NCBI GenBank assembly: GCA_027943335.1
Contig: BSBK01004089.1
Span: 918,001-982,000, forward strand
Length of the DNA stretch: 64,000 nucleotides
Source of the DNA: Chamaecyparis obtusa
Taxonomy: Eukaryota > Streptophyta > Pinopsida > Cupressales > Cupressaceae
Direction: 5' to 3'
Under the pieces are notes generated by a model. The model was not told the origin of the DNA and searched no databases. It was given only the letters and a program-made list of their open reading frames with translations. Of the stretch, positions 34,218 through 46,765 are shown one piece after another. Position 1 is the first letter of the stretch, and the number at the start of each line of letters is the position of its first letter. A program made the translations under genes and the position numbers.

Positions 34218-34511
34218 CTATGTAGGCTTGAACGCATTGATCCATGAGAGATGAGAAATCATTCTTGATGTGAATAAAAAAAAGTTACAATTCAATAATG
34301 AATAATTTGTTATGAATACAAAGAAGATCAATACTTATAAAAGGAGATTTGAAAACTTAAAAAGGTAAAACCTAGGTTGCACAATAATAATTAATAAAAC
34401 AATTAATTATATATGCCTAAAGTTTAGCTTAAGCATAAAGAGATAATAAGTGACTTAGTAATTAAATCAAACATGATTTAATTAATAAGAAAACACTTTA
34501 TTACTCTAACA
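34128..34511 (-). repeat. T 5' LTR
   Basis: Partner of 31615-31997. It includes a GA microsatellite (about 34191-34215) that is much shorter in the other LTR. Confidence 0.88.
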
Positions 34512-34756
34512 AAAATATAATAAGAACCAGATTTGAAAGAAACAGTCACTATGTAGCGACCCAACCAATTCGGTTCAAACTTCCCTTTATGTGCTCTATT
34601 CTGTTGATTTTTGGGATCTCTCTCTTGAGATGATATCTCCAACCTAAAATTCTCTAGAATGAACTTTTTTGTTATAACTTTGTGACATCCTTTTTTGACA
34701 TAATCTCATGTGATCAAATGTAGATCTTCTACGCTTGTCCAAAAGTTCTATCTCTA
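34512..34756 (-). pseudogene. E3 integrase C-terminal relic
   Basis: On minus, an LLDKRRRSTFDHMR segment and SYNKKVHSREF match the same place in N's integrase. After a frame change, KGKFEPNWLGRYIV matches the conserved integrase C terminus. It is truncated on the right by L at 34757 and separated by T from the rest of E3. This identifies E3 as Tat-like Gypsy. Confidence 0.8.
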
Positions 34757-37319
34757 TGAGGTCCAACCCTGACCCATCTTAGTTTGACAGTTGTTTTGAC
34801 ACTTGGTTTATCTTGATGATACATTGTTTTGAGACATTAGACCTATTTTAGATTATGACTTCCTACCATTAGACATTATGAGATGATTTTTATAGATTTA
34901 TATGATGTTGATGTTAGTCATACTTTTTACATGCTTGTATTAGTTTCATGCTTACCCTGTGATATATGAATTTCAAATTTTGCATTTGTTACGTTACCTT
35001 ATAGAATAGTGAATGTTGATAGTGTAATGGTTCAATGATTAACTTAGGGTTACTTGTTTATGTGCAATTGAATTTATATTTCGATGTTATGGAAGTAGGG
35101 TATAATGAGGATAATGTTTATGATGAATAATGAAATGCAATTTCTCTATGTATTGAATTTAGATGTGTCATAGATCCTGTTTCATTTTCTATATGATTAT
35201 ATATGCAATGATTTCATGTGATACTAATGTCTGAATCGAGTGTGCAAGATTGTGACCATAGTTGTAAATGTGAGGAAACAAGGATGGATCTATGTGAAAT
35301 CAGTTTAAAGCCAATGTTGTCTCTAAGAAGAGAATGACCTCGTTGTTATGTGATTTTATTTCGTAATTGTAATGCATGCATGAATGTTGTTGTAAATGTT
35401 TGTAAATGCATAATTTGATGTAAATTTAATTATGTAAATGTAAATGTTAAATATCCACTAAACATGTCAAGTGTGTAATGTGATGTGTACTTTTTGTGAG
35501 GTGTCACTTGACACTTGTGTAGTGTATTGGCATGTCTTAGTGGAATGTGGACCCTACCTTACACTTTAGGTTATCTTGTGTATCCCTAGGCTTGGTTAGT
35601 GGTTTAGGAAACCAAGGTTTATGTCATCATGGTTCCATTTTTGGATGTAAACTTTACTAGAGTTTTTGAACAGTTATATGAGGTCCTATGGTGTAGTTAG
35701 GGTTGGTTTTTAGTGGTCCAAGTCACGTGCATGGGTTAGGGGGCCAATTTTTACTATTTTCACTTCCCTAGGCTTCTATATTACCTCTCTAAGTGGGCCA
35801 TCTTTGGTAATGACGAATTTGTGAATACTTTCTAGGATGATTTATCTTCTCATGTTTTGAATTGCATTCCATCTCCATAGCAAAGGGCAAGTGGCAAGTT
35901 AGCAAGGATCTAGAAAACCTAACTTACCTTGGGATGAGGGCAGGAGAGAGGAATGTTTTAGAGTCTTAGGAAAAGAGACTAGGAAGCTAGACACTTCATG
36001 ACTATGCTAGTTGGGGATTTGAGAGAGAGAGATTTGGAGAAAATTTTAAGCTATTTGAGGAATGAAGGAAAAGGCTAGGAAGGAAGGACATTGCTCTTCT
36101 ACAAACCTCCATTGTCATTGCTTAAGAAAAAGGTTGGTAGATCTATCATGTTAGTTTTTATGTAAATTTATTGTGAAGATAACACTTTTGTGTAAATTTT
36201 GTGATGTTTAGTTGCATTGTGCTCATGTGAATTTTTACTCTTGTTTTCTACTTTCTTGTTTTGGATTGTGTTGTGGGTGTGCAAGATAATTCTCATCTTT
36301 GGGAGGATTTGAGAATGTCTTGGGGTAAAGGGCTTAGTTGGGAATTCCATATGTTTGAAAGCTTGGATGTATGAGCATCCTTGAAGCCTACTTATGTTTT
36401 AGTTTGGGGGCCATAAAAGATGTGTATGATGCTCTTTGTGATGAGATGGTATGTTGGGAAAAGGCCTTGTGAAGGCATGTAAGAATGAATTGTATTACTT
36501 ATTTTATGAGTAAGACATCTTCATATGAGAAGTTTCCACCTTCACCCATTTATAGATCTATTTTGATCCTATGTGCAAGCTTGGGGAATGAGAGTAACAA
36601 AATGTGTATGTACATGTCTCAAAGTGTTGATCTATGTTATTGTGAGTTGTATGTTTGTCACCTATCCATTCTTGTTTCCCCTAGCTCGGGGGTGGCCATA
36701 AAATGGCCTAGGTTGGGAGGTGAGCCTCCATGGTCATGTGAGAAATAATTGTGTTTGCAAGTTTTATGTTGCAAAGAATTTGTGTTGAAGAGATCTTGAA
36801 GCTTGGAGTCTACTAAAGTTGTTTTAAAGGAACTTGTGAAGAAGTTTATATCAATTTATGTGAATATGTACTCTTGTAAAGAAGGATACATGCTTTTTTA
36901 TTAAGTTAATTTAAGGCTCAAATGTGAATTATTAAATTGTTGTGCAAACTATGTCCTTTGGAATTATTATTAGTTTTAATAATGTATTAGAGATCCAATT
37001 TTATAAGCTTAAATGAGAGAAGTATTACTGTGAGCATTCAAAAATAAAAGAGAGATTTCAATTGTCTTTGGGTGAATATTTCTTTATTTAAATTGAAAGA
37101 TAAACCTTTGTTGCTAATTTAAGAAAGTACTGGTATTTAGAAAGTGTAGCTTTTGTACCAAGCTAGAATAGTAAATTCCTTTATTATTCTGAATTTTACT
37201 TTGCCTAGGTTGCAATTCTAATATTTATACATACATCAATCTGGGAGGAAAACTAAACATTAAGATTTTTAAAAGGGAAATTTTGTTGTGTATTGCCCTA
37301 GTAGTTTTTGGGCATTACA
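34757..37319 (+). repeat. L 5' LTR
   Basis: 2563 bp, starting TGAGGTCC and ending GGGCATTACA directly before the primer site. Compared over its first 230 bases with the right LTR it differs at about 4% of positions plus one 18-base gap. A minus-strand frame kept in both LTRs (36168-36350 and 44497-44748) is a by-product of LTR identity. Confidence 0.9.
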
Positions 37320-37322
37320 TTC

Positions 37323-37334
37323 TGGTATCAGAGC
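37323..37334 (+). other. L primer binding site
   Basis: TGGTATCAGAGC, three bases after the LTR end, complementary to initiator tRNA-Met. Confidence 0.88.
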
Positions 37335-37871
37335 ACGGTTTCTACTTTAGGAACCTAAACCCATTACGTTCCATAGTTTTTTTAAAAAAATTAGATTTTG
37401 TAAATATAACTCAGATTTCAATGTTCTAGAACTGAAATTTTATTGCTAAAATTTTGAGTTTGAAAAATTAGCATAGTATTTTATGCCTACGGATTTCCTT
37501 TTTAGAAATGTATATGTAGATATATTTTTACAATGTTAGTATAGTGATATATACATTGTTTTATTCAAAATGTTTGCATAAAACATTTTCTGACTATCTC
37601 TGTAATTTTTGTAAATAAGCAATAGTATTTATATGTAAAGGTTCTTTTTGTTATTTAAATTATACGCTGATAGATTGGACAGAAATTAAAAAATATATAA
37701 GGAGGACATTAAATGCTTAATCTATTTGCAAAATTGTTTTTTTAAAAAAAATAATTAAAATAGATTTTGCTATTATAAATTAATGATAAAACTTCTCATA
37801 TAAAATTTATATTTACTTAAATTTCTTATTTTATTTTTAGCATTTAAAAAAAACCTGAAATAAAAATAATA

Positions 37872-37878
<7 letters not shown>

Positions 37879-37918
<40 letters not shown>
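37879..37918. repeat. TA microsatellite
   Basis: About 20 consecutive TA dinucleotides. Confidence 0.95.
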
Positions 37919-37921
<3 letters not shown>

Positions 37922-38949
37922 AATATATATTATGATGAATATAGTTATGTTTCCTTATTTTATTCTTTTTTTAAAAAAAACTATTTATAAAAAAAAACAT
38001 ATTTTAAAATAAAATAAAATAATTAAAAAAAAGGGGGGGAAAATCGGCTGTGCCGAAAACCCTACCCTCCTCTTACCTGCAATGGTCGAGCCGCTAGCAG
38101 CTCGCACCACCGTGGCTAGTGACCCGTGTCACTGCCAGTGGTCGAAGCCATTGTAGGGGTCATGCCACCGCAAGAGGTTGATGACTGGAGATGGGTCGCG
38201 AGCGGCCATGGCCGCCGGCCCAAGCCTGCAAAAAATGAACAAAAAAAAAGATATTTTTTTTCAAAGAAAAAAAAAATTACATGTAGAAGAACAATAAAGT
38301 ATTTAAAAGAAATACTGAGTAGAGTATTTATGCTGGCATTGTACAGATTGAAACCCCACCCAAAAAGTACAGTGGGTTTTCCACAGACATGTAATTGAAA
38401 CAAAAATTATTTTTCCTGTATAGTATGAGATATCAAAGGATATTTTATCTTGTTTTCGTGCAGAAAACTGTAAATGAAAGTTAGGTTTTAAAAAAAAAAA
38501 ACAAATAATAACAGAGACTTCAAACTACTGAGAAATTTAATAAAGACAAAAAGGAATTAAATTAGTAATCTGTCAAATAAGAAATAATTATAAATGACAA
38601 AATACCCTATGTCCCTATGTCTAGAGGCATATATCAGAACGTAAGGGACAGATTTAGAACCAACACAAAAATTTAAAATAAATAAATTAAAAAAAAACAA
38701 CAGATCTTACTAGCTGAGCCATGAGAGCTTGGAATTTAAGTTAGGGTTGAGAGCAACCCTCAACTTGAATCTTGAAGAGTATATACTCATTTGTGTATAT
38801 GGGTGTATATACACACATTGGGTGTGTATATACACTCATGTACACGTGTGTACAAGAAAAGTCTTGCCTTCCATTTTTTCTCACTCCTTTGCCCAACTTG
38901 CACACACAAAATGACCATATTAGGTTTTTTTTAGCCTTTTAAAATGAGG

Positions 38950-38978
38950 CCTAACCCTAAATCCGAATTAGGGTTAGG
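38950..38978. repeat. Inverted repeat of telomere-type words
   Basis: CCTAACCCTAA (38950-38960) and TTAGGGTTAGG (38968-38978) form a perfect 11-bp inverted repeat with a 7-base loop. The arms match the plant telomere/telobox word (TTTAGGG/AAACCCTAA) but are far too short to be a telomere. Confidence 0.8.
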
Positions 38979-39540
38979 GTTGCTCATTTCTTCTATTCTT
39001 TTATTTATTTTGTTTTTGATTAAAGTGGCAATTTAATTTCTTTCTTTCTTTAGAGTTACTTTTAGTATAATTAGATGTGATTTTAGATTGACACTATAAA
39101 TTACATATTTTATATTTTTTTTGAGGATTGTAATTTTAGAAATTGTTATGATAGATTCTATTTTATTAGTGGGACTTAATTTTAATTATTATTAAAGGCA
39201 ACATTAGAGTTTCTCACTTGGGAATCCCCACTTTGAAATCCTTATTTATTTTAATTTTATATTTCTTCTCTTGCACAATTGTTAATTATGTTTCCACCTT
39301 CTTGTTAAATTTATTATTTTGAAGAATGCCAAAATGAACAAGTGCCACGTAGTGGCCAAGTACTTGCCTTTAGTTTTATAAATAAATTTTATTTTAATTT
39401 TGATTTATATGTAAAGTGAATTTTTAATTATAATAATTTATAACTAAGTTTAATTTTAATTTTAATTTATATGTAAAGTAATTATTTAATTATAAAAAAT
39501 CATAAAATTACTATAATTATAGTTCTAATAATATTTTTAA

Positions 39541-40100
39541 TTTTATAAATAATTATAAAATATCATTTATAATTAATTTAAATTGTAAAATAGTTCTACT
39601 TATAATTAAGTTTAATATTAATTATTTAGTCCAAATAACTCTTTTTCAACAATATTATAATGTTATTCTATTAAATCTAAATTTATATAATATATATTAA
39701 AATAAATCCAAAAAATTTAATATTTTATAATACAACAAAAATAGAAATATTATTTTAATATAAGGAAAAACTTATCAATCTCTTAATAGGTATCTAAAAA
39801 GTTGTAAACCATAAACCAAATTTTATAAATAATTATAAAATATCATTTATAATTGATTTAAATTGTAAAATAGTTCTACTTATAATTAATTTTAATATTA
39901 ATTATTTAGTCCAAATAACTCTTTTTCAACAATATTATAATGTTATTCTATTAAATCTAAATTTATATAATATATATTAAAATAAATCCAAAAAATTCAA
40001 TATTTTAGAATACAACAAAAATAGAAATATTATTTTAATATAAGGAAAAACTTATCAATCTCTTAATAGGTATCTAAAAAGTTGTAAACCATAAACCAAA
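39541..40100. repeat. 280-bp tandem duplication
   Basis: 39541-39820 is repeated immediately at 39821-40100 with about four substitutions by my count, so the duplication is recent relative to the element. There is no coding content. Confidence 0.95.
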
Positions 40101-43100
40101 TAAAATCAGATGATACGTAAATTAGATTGTATTATTTGAATGCACGATTTTCATGTACAATAAATAACAAACGTGGTACATTTTAATTGGTTCACTCCAG
40201 TATTAGCCAATCATATCATCAAAAAATTTTTAAAAAAAATTATAAACTTAAAAAATTAACATTTAAACTATAGAATATGTGTTATTTTTAACAAAATAAG
40301 AAAATACTAAATTATAATTGGTGCAAAGAATTGGTTTTAATCGCTACTTATTGGAAGAAATGCAATAGTACTTGCTAGCCTATCGACAAGTACTAATAAC
40401 CTAATGAATAACCTATTGATGTTGAAATTAATTATTAGTGCATTGTCTTAGTAAATTTAGTTTTAAGAAGTAAAATTAGAAATATTATCTTGATTTTTGT
40501 CCATTTGAATTTAGAAATTTATTAGTAAAATTTAGTTTAAAAAAATTAAATTAGAAATATTATCTTGATTTTTATCCCATTTGATTTTAGAAATTTATTA
40601 TTATTCCATTGTCTTATTCTTTTTAGTAAATTTAGTTTTAAGAAAATTAAATAAGAAATGTTATCTTGATTTGGTATTAAATATATTATATTAAATTTGT
40701 CTTATAAGACATTATTAATGTAAATTAAAGTTCATGATGATTAATTTATTTTGAGATAATCTTTCATTAGTTTATAAATTTATTAAGAATTGGGGATTAG
40801 GAATGGACACACAAATTGATTTATTTTGAATTACGAAATATTTTATTTGATATTATTGAGCTCCGTATTTTAACTAATAGATGAACTTTAGGATTCTTTT
40901 CTAAAATAAAATAATCAATGAATGTTTCTTGAAAATTGATATAGTAGGAAATTATTTTAATTAATTTAATACCTTGAATTAGTGCTAGATCTTATTAAAG
41001 ATTGTAACAATGAACTAGTAAAATTTTTAATTTAAAAAGTTTTGTAGGCCAAATATATTTGATATTTTCATTTAATAAAATTGGTTAAAGGAATTTTAAA
41101 TAAATTTTGTTAAAATGTGATTTAGTACTTATTGTACACTTTAAATTTGATAAATAGACGTTATTGGAAATAAATAGGAAAATAATGTCAAATACGTCTT
41201 TTTCATCTAGACTTTGATTAAAATTGTATAAATGGAAAATTGGGAAGTCGGGTATGGAAATTTAGCATGATAAATAAATATGAAGTTAGACTTTTAAATG
41301 TTCTGTAAATATAAATTTGAAAGAGATATTGAATTTAATATTTTAATATGTTTGAAAATTAAGTGTAAGAATATAGTTTATAAATGTATTAACTAGGAAT
41401 AATTTAAATGCTAAATGACCTAATTATCTCCTTTTATAGTTGGATTTTTTTTAAAGGTGAATTAATTTATTTCCTTAAAAAAATTCTTAGGGAATTCACA
41501 ATAGGTTTTATTAGTATTTAATAATAGTCGTTTTACCTTTAAAATAGAATTTGACATAAGTCATCAAATGAATTCAATTATTCTAATGAAAGCATATGTG
41601 AAGTTAGGCTTATAGTATGTTAAATAGATATTAATTTAATAAGGGTTTATAGTTTTATGATTCAACTTAGCAAAGTGAACTTAAGGTGTATTTTAAATGG
41701 ACTAATTAGTCAATGATATATTATTGTATAGGGAGCTAAAGTGGAATATTTCTTTTAAAATTATTCTTTTGGTAATTTGTATTAATTTATTAATGAAGAG
41801 ATTAAGAATGAAAAATATAGAATGAATAATGCTTAAGTTGTGAAATATCCTAATTATTTATTAAATAAATTTTGACCATATTTCTCCTATTATATTTGGG
41901 TTCCCTAAAGGAGATTAATTTAATTCTTTAGAAACCCTTAGGTGTAATAAAAGAAATTATAATAAATCACCTAGGTGATATGATAATTCATCTTTAATAA
42001 TTATCTTTTAAGTCTATCTAGTATCATATGTGACCATGCATTTAACCCTAGTAGCTAACATTATTTTGGTTCTAGAATCTTTTAGACTATATTTTCATAT
42101 TGAACCTAGATTAAACCAAGGACTTATTTATGTCAAAACCTGGTTAGGTTTTCCACTTGGAGGCTTTCCTTAGTAGCTCCTTAAATTATTTAAAATTGAT
42201 TTAAGTTTAGTGTCACCTTATGTTATTATTACTTTAGATATTATTGTAATTTTTTTTAGCTATGTTAATTTAGTTTAGTGACTTTTGTATACCACTTGGA
42301 AATTAATAGAGAATGTTTAATTTAGATTTAGTATTTAATCTCATTTCTCTAAAGATTGTCAAATTGAACTTTATTGGATTTAAATAGTAAGCTAGTGCTG
42401 TTTATAATATTTTTATTTAATTGTATTAAAATATGAATTGGAGATTTAAAGAGAAAAAAAGCTTATATCTTGTTTTATTTTTTAGATTGTGAAATAATTT
42501 ATAATTATTTATGATTTGATTAAAGACCTTGTACTCTTTCCCTAGTTTTGAGTGAGGAGACTTTTTGTTACTCTTATTGGAAAGTTGAACTTTGAGCATA
42601 CCTAATGGAACTTTTTACGCCAAGCCTAGTTAGGAGTTTTAAGTTCACCTATATGTCAATAATTCATTTTAGGGATAATGGCATGCCAGCGCATGCCATG
42701 ATTTTCCTATGTGACATTAGGCGACTAGACTTTTTGTTTTAGTTTTGTATCAAGCGAGTAGTATGTGTAACCCTAGTTGTCGTCAGGTATTGTTTCAAAA
42801 ATATGTTGTTGTGTTTTGTCTTTGTATTATTATCCATTTCATTTCGTAGTTCAAACTAAATCATTATTTAAAAAAAAAAACTTGATAATGTTATTTTTAT
42901 GGGGCCAATATATGTGGCCAGTATACTGGTCATCGTAAAAATAACATTACAGCATAACCTAAATTATGTTGAAATCTGTAGTACTCTTGAAAATTAATGA
43001 ATTATTTATATAAACATTAGAGTTCCTTTTAATTAAATGTTAATAAAGGAGTTTAGACTTTTCTCATCTTTGACTCTATTAATGTATATTATGCCATGCT

Positions 43101-43153
43101 TGGAGAGCTTAGTATCCCATCTATTTCGATGAACTCCAGGAGGAAGTTCATGC

Positions 43154-43168
43154 TTAGGGGGGAGGATG
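43154..43168 (+). other. L polypurine tract
   Basis: TTAGGGGGGAGGATG directly before the right LTR. Confidence 0.8.
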
Positions 43169-45204
43169 TGAGGTCCAACCCCGACCCATCTTAGCTTAAC
43201 AGTTATTTTGACACTTGGTTTATCTTGATGATACATTATTTTGAGACATTAGACCTATTTTGGATTATGACTTCCTACCATTAGACATTATGAGATGATT
43301 TTTATAGATTTATATGATGTTGATGTTAGTCATTCTCTTTACATGCTTACCTTGTGATATATGAATTCTGAATTTTGCATTTGTTACGTTACCTTATAGA
43401 ATAGTAAATGTTGATAGTATAATGGTTCAATGATTAACTTAGGGTTACTTGTTTATATGAAATTGAATTTATATTTTGATGTTATGGAAGTAGGGTATAA
43501 TGAGGATAATGTTTATGATGAATCATGAAATGCAGTTTCTCTATGTATTAAATTTAGATGTGTCATAGATCCTATTTCATTTTTTATATGATTATATATG
43601 CAATGATTTCATACGATACTGATGTCTGAATTGAGTGTGTAGGATTGTGACCATGGTTGTAAATGCGGGAAAACAAGGATGGCTCTATATAAAATTAGTT
43701 TAAAGCCAAGGTTGGCTCTAAGAAGAGAATGACCTCATTGTTACATGATTTTATTTCGTAATTGTAATGCATGCATGAATGTTGTTGTAAATGTTTGTAA
43801 ATACATAATTTGATGTAAATTTAATTATGTAAATGTAAATGTTAAATATCCACTAGGCATGCCAAGTGTGTAATGTGATGTGTACTTTTTGTGAGGTGTC
43901 ACTTGACACTTGTGTAGTGTGTTGGCATGCCTTAGTGGAATGTGGACCCTACCTTAGTCTTTAGGTTATCTTGTGTATCCCTAGGCTTGGTTAGTGGTTT
44001 AGGAAACCAAGGTTTATGTCATCATGGTTCCATTTTCGGATGTAAACTTTACTAGAGTTTTTGAAAGGTTATATGTGGTCCTATGGTGTACTTAAGGTTG
44101 GTTTTTAGTGCCCCAAGTCATGTGCATGGGTTAGGGGGCCAATTTTTACTATTTTCACTTCCCTAGGCTTCTATATTGCCTCTCTAAGTGGGTCATCTTT
44201 GGTAATGACGAATTTGTGAATGCTTTCTAGGATGATTCATCTTCCCATGTTTTGAATTGCATTCCATCTCCATAGCAAAGGGAAAATGAAAAGTTAGCAA
44301 GGATCTAGAAAACCTAAATTACCTTGGGATGAGGGTAGGAGAGAGGAATGTTTTAGAGTCTTTAGGAAAAGAGATTAGGAAGCTAGACACTTCATGACTA
44401 TGCTAGTTGGGGATTTGAGAGAGAGAGAGATTTGGAGAAAATTCTAAGGAATTTGAGGAGTGACAGAAAAGGATAGGAAGGAAGGACATTCCTCTTCTAC
44501 AAAACTCCATTTCCATTTCTTAAGAAAAAGGTTGGTAGATCTATCATGTTTGTGTTTATGTAAATGTATTTTGAAGATAACACTTTTATGTGAATTTTGT
44601 GATGTTTAGTTGCATTGTGCTGATGTGAATTTTTACTCTTGTTTTCTACTTTCTTGTTTTGGATTGTGTTGTGGGTGTGCAAGATAATTCTCATCCTTAG
44701 GAGGATTTGAGAATGTCTTGGGGTGAAGGGCTTAGTTGGGAATTCCATATGTTTGAGAGCTTGGATGTATGGGCATCTTTGAAGCCTACTTATGTTTTAG
44801 TTTGGGGGCCATAAGGGATGTGTATGATGCTTTTTGTGATGAGCTGATATGTTGGGAAAGGGCCTTGTGAAGGCATGTAAGAATGAATTGTATTACTTGT
44901 TTTATGAGTAAAGTATTTTCATATGAGAAGTTTCCACCTTCACCCATTTATGGATCTATTTTGATCCTATGTGCAAGCTTGGGGAATGGGAGTAACAAAA
45001 TGTGTATGTACATGTCTCAAAGTGTTGATTGTATGTTATTTTGAGTTGTATGTTTGTCACCTATCCATTCTTATTTTCCCTAGCTTGGGGGTGGCCATGA
45101 AATGGCCTAGGCTGGGAGGTGAGCCTCCATGGTCATGTGAGAAATAATTGTGTTTGCAAGTTTTATGTTACAAAGAATTTGTGTTGAAGAGATCTTGAAG
45201 CTTG
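43169..45204 (+). repeat. L 3' LTR, truncated by C
   Basis: Aligns with 34757-36803 and stops at AAGCTTG, where the C LTR begins. The remaining roughly 0.5 kb is not in the window. Confidence 0.88.
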
Positions 45205-46705
45205 TGTTGGAAACTTCAATTGAAGCAATTGTTGTGTTGTCATTGATGTCAAACTTTAACTGGTAAAACTGTTGCTACTTAGGAAAGTACTATATCTATT
45301 GTATTGTTGTGAAGAAGGGAAAGAAAGGATGGTAACAATAGCACCTAAGGAAAGGTTGAGTTATCTTGATACTACAAAGTGTACTTGACTATGTTGTACA
45401 ATGATGAGACAATGTATTGTTTATCTTAGTAAGATTGAAGACTAAACTGGTAGGCTTGACCGAGCAAAAATGGAGAAATCATGTTTAAGCCGAGTGATGT
45501 TAGTGTCGACCGAGTTAGTATATGCCGAGCAAAATTTTAGTGTCGACCGAACATCAGTTAATTGCGGAGAAAGACAGCATAAGCCGAGGAAACATTTTTT
45601 AGTAATGACCGAGCTTTCTACATGAAGACCGAGTAGTTGATCACAATATTGACCGAGCATCAGTATTTTTATATTTGAAGAGAATTCAGATTTGGAGCTA
45701 ACATTGTTGAATTCTTGGATTATATAAAACGCGTTGACTTTATTTATTGATTATTTGAAAGCATTGAATGCACTGAAAATGTTTTATTATAAATCTTTAA
45801 GAGATTTGAGATGTTTCTAGAAAAGGAGCCGAAGAACATAAAGTGGGTAGATTCAATGAATCTGACCTAACCCTAAGATCTACGAAGGAGATTGAGTGGC
45901 AAAAGATGAGTTAACCTAATTGAGGAAGTATTAAGGGAACCTAAGCATTAGGTATGTGTGTGCATGGGTGAAAAGAGGATGTTGGAAGATCAGTAGATTT
46001 TATTGATTGTATAAGCAGAAAAGGCTGAAGGAGAAGTGTGGTGATTGCTTGAAGAAAAGTTTTGAGCAGATCAGAGATGGAGATGGCAAAGTTTCAAAGT
46101 CAGTAAACCAACATTTGTGTATGGAATTGGATTTGATATTTGCAAAGTGAATTGTATGTTTTTCAGATCAATACTGTTGCTACTTTCTAACCATTGTAAC
46201 AGTCAAAATCCTTTTAATAGAGGTTGACCTAATAGTCATATGCTTAAATCCTTTGAACAAGGTTGCGTTCTAATGGAATGTATGTAAGTCCTAAAATGAA
46301 ACTCACTTCTAATAGAGTGATTGAAATCCTTTAACCAGGTCACACCTAACAGTGTGTATTGTAACCTTTGACAGGGTTAGCGTCTAATCAAGCTCACTTC
46401 AGATGAGTGAAAATAATAGTAGCATGTTACAAAGTGGTTTTTCCCAGATTGGGTTTCCACTACACATCCTAGTGTCAATGATTGTGTGAATGTTTTGATT
46501 TAAACATTTATGTGTTTTACAAGTTAGATACAACTGGGTAGTGGATTGCAATGTTATATGTTTCTATTATAGAATCAATGATAACCGAGTTGGTTTTGGT
46601 TGTTAGATCTGATTTAAAGAAAAGTTTTTGAAGTTTGTTTTATACATCTGGACCTGAGAACAACTAATTCACCCCCCCTCTCTATTGTTCTAAATCATAT
46701 TAACA
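45205..46705 (+). repeat. C 5' LTR
   Basis: 1501 bp, TGTTGG at the start, TTAACA at the end, two bases before the primer site. U3 holds a cluster of ACCGAG/GCCGAG words (45459-45660), then TATATAAA at 45721. The 3' part has the 'aatcctttaac' words and the CACCCCCCCTCT tract (46671-46682) also seen in E1. Confidence 0.93.
45459..45730 (+). promoter_or_regulatory. CCGAG cluster and TATA box of C LTR
   Basis: About nine [A/G]CCGA[G/A] words occur in 200 bases, ending some 60 bases before TATATAAA (45721-45728). In the 3' LTR the same positions (59379-59580) survive partly, with several C-to-T or G-to-A changes, and the TATA reads TATGTAAA. Confidence 0.5.
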
Positions 46706-46707
46706 AT

Positions 46708-46719
46708 TGGTATCAGAGC
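46708..46719 (+). other. C primer binding site
   Basis: TGGTATCAGAGC, complementary to initiator tRNA-Met, two bases after the 5' LTR. Confidence 0.9.
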
Positions 46720-46765
46720 CTTGTTGCTTATTATTTGTGTTTACAGAAATCAAGTTTAAAGGGAC

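Larger units (their letters stand above)
31615..34511 (-). mobile_element. T: small non-autonomous LTR element
   Basis: Two LTRs of 383 and 384 bp (31615-31997 and 34128-34511) flank a 2.1-kb interior. On minus the LTR starts TGTTAGAG and ends in CA. The right LTR is followed by a TGGTATCAGAGC primer site, and the left is preceded by a G-rich purine tract, fixing minus orientation. No RT, integrase or Gag is seen. It lies between the untranslated region and the integrase relic of E3. I do not see a clean target duplication. Confidence 0.85.
37335..43153 (+). other. L interior, AT-rich, no recognisable coding
   Basis: It contains a TA microsatellite (about 37879-37918), a CpG-rich patch (38041-38225), a telomere-word inverted repeat (38950-38978), a 280-bp tandem duplication (39541-40100) and several kilobases of AT-rich sequence with no frame above 100 codons. 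No Gag, protease, RT or integrase motif was found on either strand. Confidence 0.65.
34757..45204 (+). mobile_element. L: large non-coding LTR element
   Basis: Long direct repeats (34757-37319; 43169-45204, cut by C) flank a 5.8-kb interior. The left LTR is followed by a TGGTATCAGAGC primer site and the right LTR is preceded by GGGGGGAGGATG, giving plus orientation. The interior is very AT-rich and I see no Gag or pol motif. This is a large retrotransposon derivative or a totally decayed element. It is inserted in the E3 integrase. The rest of its right LTR should lie beyond C and G, outside the window. Confidence 0.85.

Noticed and set aside
36168..36350. Minus ORF present in both L LTRs (also 44497-44748)
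   Set aside because: Antisense to the element and explained by LTR duplication; no protein motif.
45442..45660. 72-codon minus ORF in both C LTRs (also 59362-59580)
   Set aside because: Antisense, lies over the CCGAG cluster, and is shared only by LTR identity.
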